From assembly GCF_943193015.1 (NCBI RefSeq), contig NZ_CALPCM010000001.1, forward strand, positions 62,001 through 126,000: a stretch of 64,000 bases of DNA, in the 5' to 3' direction. This document shows positions 61,356 to 64,000 of this stretch, piece by piece; the stretch's first letter is position 1, and each line of letters begins with the position of its first letter. This stretch comes from Hominisplanchenecus_A murintestinalis. Its GTDB lineage: Bacteria; Bacillota; Clostridia; Lachnospirales; Lachnospiraceae. The translations under genes and the position numbers were made by a program. Under the pieces are notes generated by a model. The model was given only the letters and a program-made list of their open reading frames with translations. It was not told the DNA's origin and searched no databases.

Positions 61356-62471
61356 ATGAAGAAACTAAAAGTAATGACAATTGTCGGCACAAGGCCGGAG
61401 CTTATCCGCCTGTCTGAGATTATAAAAAAGGCGGATAAATATTTTGAGCATGTGTTTGTACACACAGGACAGAATTATGACGACAGGCTGAATGAGATTT
61501 TTTATGAGGATTTGGGAATTCGGAAACCGGATTTTTACCTGGGAGTCGTAGGAGAACATCTGGGGGAAACGCTGGGAAATATCATAGCGAAATCTTATGA
61601 GGTGATGCGGAAAGAAAAACCGGACGCACTGCTTATCTTGGGGGATACGAACTCGGCGCTTACGGCGATTTCAGCTAAGAGGCTTAAGATACCCATTTTC
61701 CATATGGAAGCGGGAAACAGGTGCTTTGATGAAAATCTTCCGGAAGAAACCAACAGGAGGATTGTTGACCATATTTCAGATGTTAACCTTCCTTATACGG
61801 AACACGCCAGGAGGCATCTGATTGCCGAGGGTGTAAAGAAGGAGCATGTGTATGTGACAGGCTCACCTATGAAGGAGATTATCTGCGCCCATGAGAGCGA
61901 GATTGAAGGCAGCAGGATTTTGGAGCAGCTCCGGATGAAGAAAGGGAAGTACATTGTCCTGTCCGCGCACAGGGAAGAAAATATGGACAATGAGCAGCAC
62001 TTTATGAGCCTGATGAGCGCAGTGAACAGCCTTGCGGAAAAGTATCAGATGCCTGTGATTTATTCAGTGCATCCCAGAAGTGCGAATATCATGTCGAAGA
62101 ACCATTTTGAATTTCATCCTCTGGTAAAAAAGATGCCGCCTTTCAGTTTTACGGATTACAGCAAATTGATGCGAAATGCTTTCTGTGTTGTGTCAGACAG
62201 TGGGACAATGCCGGAGGAAGCTGCGGTGAGCCGTTTTCCGGCAGTATGCATCCGAACCTCGACAGAAAGGCCGGAGGCTTTAGATAAAGGGTGTTTTGTG
62301 ATAGGAGGCATCAAGGAAGAGTCTATCTTGCAGGCGGTAGAGATTGCGGTGGATATGGAGCCGTGTGAGACTGAAGTGCCGGATTATGCAGACGATAATG
62401 TATCAATGAAAGTGATTAAAATCATACAGAGCTATACAAGGATTATTGATGATAAAGTATGGAGAAAGTGA
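61356..62471 (+). CDS. fnlC: UDP-GlcNAc 2-epimerase family, FnlC/CapG type
   Basis: 371 residues with GT-B-like fold: VGTRPELIRLSEI (10-22), HTGQNYDDRLNEIFYEDLGI, GDTNSALTA, HMEAGNRCFDENLPEETNR, and SDSGTMPEEAA. The NRCFDENLPEE pattern is closer to FnlC/CapG than to WecB (which has AGLRTGDIYSPWPEE-like text). It performs the last step toward UDP-L-FucNAc and pairs with fnlA and fnlB 7 kb upstream. AAGGAGGAGA precedes the ATG. Confidence 0.88.
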   Translation: MKKLKVMTIVGTRPELIRLSEIIKKADKYFEHVFVHTGQNYDDRLNEIFYEDLGIRKPDFYLGVVGEHLGETLGNIIAKSYEVMRKEKPDALLILGDTNSALTAISAKRLKIPIFHMEAGNRCFDENLPEETNRRIVDHISDVNLPYTEHARRHLIAEGVKKEHVYVTGSPMKEIICAHESEIEGSRILEQLRMKKGKYIVLSAHREENMDNEQHFMSLMSAVNSLAEKYQMPVIYSVHPRSANIMSKNHFEFHPLVKKMPPFSFTDYSKLMRNAFCVVSDSGTMPEEAAVSRFPAVCIRTSTERPEALDKGCFVIGGIKEESILQAVEIAVDMEPCETEVPDYADDNVSMKVIKIIQSYTRIIDDKVWRK

Positions 62472-63553
62472 GAAGTAAATTGAGCGGTGTAGAAAAGGAA
62501 AACGTCTGGGGACTTTATGAAAGAGAGCTGCAGTATCTGGCGGGACAGGAATTTATCAGGGAGAAGCTGCAGGGCAGGACAGTGATGGTTTCAGGAGCTA
62601 CGGGAATGATCGGAAAATGCCTGATTGATTTTTTGATGCTTTTGAATAAGACGCTTGAGAAGCCGGTGGATATTATTGCGTTGAGCAGGAATCCGCACAG
62701 GGCAGAAGAACGCTTTGCGGAATATTGGAAAGAAGAATGCTTTGGTTATGCGGCTTGTGATGTAAACGATGGGATTCCGGAATGCGGCGCAGTGGATTAC
62801 GTCATCCATGCGGCAAGCAATACACATCCGCTGCAGTATTCGGAAGATTCGATCGGGACGATTGTTTCGAATGTTATCGGTACGAAAAATCTGCTGGATT
62901 ATGCGGTTTCCCATCATGCGAGGCAGTTCTGTTTTGTCTCATCCGTGGAAATTTATGGGGAAAACAGGGGCGATACGGATAAATTTTCGGAGGGTTATCT
63001 GGGCTATCTGGACTGCAATACGCTTCGGGCAGGTTATCCGGAGAGTAAACGGCTGGGTGAGACACTGTGCAATGCTTATTGTCATACACATGGGCTGGCA
63101 TTTACGATACCGAGGCTCAGCCGCGTTTACGGACCTACGATGTTGTCCTCTGATTCAAAAGCAATTTCCCAGTTTATCAGGAAGGCGGCGGACGGAGAAG
63201 ATATTATACTAAAGAGTGAAGGAACACAAAAATACTCTTATACATTTGTGACGGATACCATTTCAGCGGTTTTGTATACGATGCTTTTGGGACAGACGGG
63301 AAAAGCGTATAATGTGGCGGATGAGGATTCTGATATTATGCTGAAAGATTTGGCGGGCTGTCTGGCGCGGATTGCCGGCACGGAGGTGGTTTTCCGGATT
63401 CCGGATGAAAAGGAGAAACTGGGCTATTCTACGGCAACCAGGGCGATGTTGGACGCATCCATGCTGAGAGAGCTGGGCTGGGTTCCGAGAGTGCATATTT
63501 CCGAGGGTTTGGAGTGTACGGTGGGGACAGTTCGCATGCAGAAAGATTTATGA
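62459..63553 (+). CDS. NAD-dependent sugar epimerase/dehydratase (extended SDR)
   Basis: 364 residues. VMVSGATGMIGKCLIDFL (42-59) is the NAD site, CFVSSVEIYGENRG the Ser region, and YPESKRLGE gives Y-x3-K. Catalysis on a nucleotide sugar in the cytoplasm is likely; C4 epimerase, dehydratase or decarboxylase cannot be separated by eye. It overlaps fnlC by 13 bases and is the last gene of the island. N-terminal 40 residues are an extra helical extension. Confidence 0.84.
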   Translation: MEKVRSKLSGVEKENVWGLYERELQYLAGQEFIREKLQGRTVMVSGATGMIGKCLIDFLMLLNKTLEKPVDIIALSRNPHRAEERFAEYWKEECFGYAACDVNDGIPECGAVDYVIHAASNTHPLQYSEDSIGTIVSNVIGTKNLLDYAVSHHARQFCFVSSVEIYGENRGDTDKFSEGYLGYLDCNTLRAGYPESKRLGETLCNAYCHTHGLAFTIPRLSRVYGPTMLSSDSKAISQFIRKAADGEDIILKSEGTQKYSYTFVTDTISAVLYTMLLGQTGKAYNVADEDSDIMLKDLAGCLARIAGTEVVFRIPDEKEKLGYSTATRAMLDASMLRELGWVPRVHISEGLECTVGTVRMQKDL

Positions 63554-63599
63554 GGCAACTGACGGATAAAGATTTGTCCCGGTGAATTTTTCTATCAGC

Positions 63600-63627
63600 T
63601 TATTATTCTGGTAAAAACTGCCGATAT
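63600..63627 (+). promoter_or_regulatory. Sigma-28-type promoter of the final gene
   Basis: GCCGATAT at 63620-63627, with TTAT at 63600-63603 (16-base spacer) or TATT at 63601-63604 (15-base spacer). The -10 is identical to that of the flgM and FliK-like genes, so the next gene is probably in the FliA regulon. Confidence 0.65.
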
Positions 63628-63679
63628 ATTCTATGTAATATGAAATTAGGTATTGCTATACCAGAAAGGAGATGTTTTT

Positions 63680-64000
63680 ATGGGTATCAGTGGAGTATCA
63701 AGCAGCAGGGCTTATGATTATCAAAGCACACTCATCAATAATTCCAGTACGTACAAAACTGCCTCCTATCAGGCGAAGGAAACAGTGAAGAATCTTTCTT
63801 CCGGCAGTTCTGCAAACAAGACAACAAGCAGTGCCAGCAGCACAACAACATTCCTGATGGGATATCGGTCAACGTTGGAAGATATGGAAGCAGCGGCTTC
63901 AAAACTGCAGGTTGGCAGTGCGGACAGCGTTTTTTCCAGGTATGAGGCAGTTCGTGCAGATGCAGAAGAAGCGTTGGAGTCAGGCGATAACGCGGCTTAT
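63680..64000 (+). CDS. Unknown, probably flagellum-related protein (3' end beyond window)
   Basis: 107 codons are visible, open to the window edge. ATG 63680 has AAAGGAG upstream. The N-terminus is polar and rich in Ser, Thr, Ala and Asn (about residues 5-55), with no Sec signal or membrane segment, then a helical part (YRSTLEDMEAAASKL). This is like type III-exported axial or hook-associated proteins. The FliA-type promoter supports a late flagellar role. I do not recognise the family. Confidence 0.6.
   Translation, partial: MGISGVSSSRAYDYQSTLINNSSTYKTASYQAKETVKNLSSGSSANKTTSSASSTTTFLMGYRSTLEDMEAAASKLQVGSADSVFSRYEAVRADAEEALESGDNAAY

Noticed and set aside
1..64000. CRISPR arrays, tRNA or rRNA genes, insertion sequences
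   Set aside because: I looked for regularly spaced repeats, cloverleaf-type GGTTCGA blocks and transposase motifs and found none I could support.

Overview
The window is chromosomal DNA of a motile, low- to mid-GC Firmicute, most likely a gut Lachnospiraceae (Clostridia). This rests on the order and sequence of the flagellar genes, the csrA-fliW pair, the AGGAGG-type ribosome sites and three short (268-269 aa) flagellins. It has two halves: a flagellar regulon (1-30180) and a large surface-glycan or flagellin-modification island (30221-63553), followed by the start of another probable flagellar gene.

Region 1 (1-17154, plus strand) is a late part of the long flagellar operon: fliM, cheY, a displaced flgC, fliY, fliO, fliP, fliQ, fliR, flhB, flhA and a FliA-type sigma factor. 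Two rod/hook proteins follow, then a ParA ATPase overlapping a ComFB-domain protein, at a place where flhF/flhG might be expected but are absent. A sigma-28-type promoter then serves fliD-fliS-fliT and a degenerate nucleotidyltransferase. Region 2 (17231-22247, minus strand) is flgM-flgN-flgK-flgL-unknown-fliW-csrA, driven from a divergent sigma-28 promoter pair. The other arm drives a FliK-like gene and a FlhB C-domain paralogue (22470-24189). Next come a lytic transglycosylase, a PilZ-like protein, a glycosyltransferase and three flagellin genes. Each flagellin gene has its own promoter, a structured leader with a probable CsrA hairpin, and a terminator.

Region 3 (30221-63553) follows the last flagellin terminator. 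It holds two tandem TPR-type glycosyltransferases, a methyltransferase, a cytidylyltransferase/aminotransferase pair, four GT2 enzymes (three carrying a C-terminal Rossmann module), a GT4, four radical-SAM proteins with an N-terminal copy of the same Rossmann module, a LicD transferase, an IspD/TarI-like cytidylyltransferase, a TagF-like protein fused to a probable beta-propeller, and a sulfatase-fold protein. A UDP-L-FucNAc-type pathway (FnlA/CapE, FnlB/CapF, FnlC/CapG) brackets a phosphonate pathway: PEP mutase fused to two nucleotidyltransferase domains, an iron alcohol dehydrogenase, phosphonopyruvate decarboxylase and an APS-kinase-like protein. Read together, the genes suggest a glycan, probably on flagellin, decorated with a CMP-activated phosphonate that LicD or the TagF-like protein transfers.

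The most striking feature is a run of ten G bases (54713-54722) inside the PEP mutase gene. It puts the first 29 codons out of frame with the rest; nine G would restore one 672-residue protein. This looks like a contingency (phase-variation) switch on phosphonate decoration, although an assembly error cannot be excluded from one sequence. A second one-base frameshift, in an A6 run, affects the fourth radical-SAM gene.
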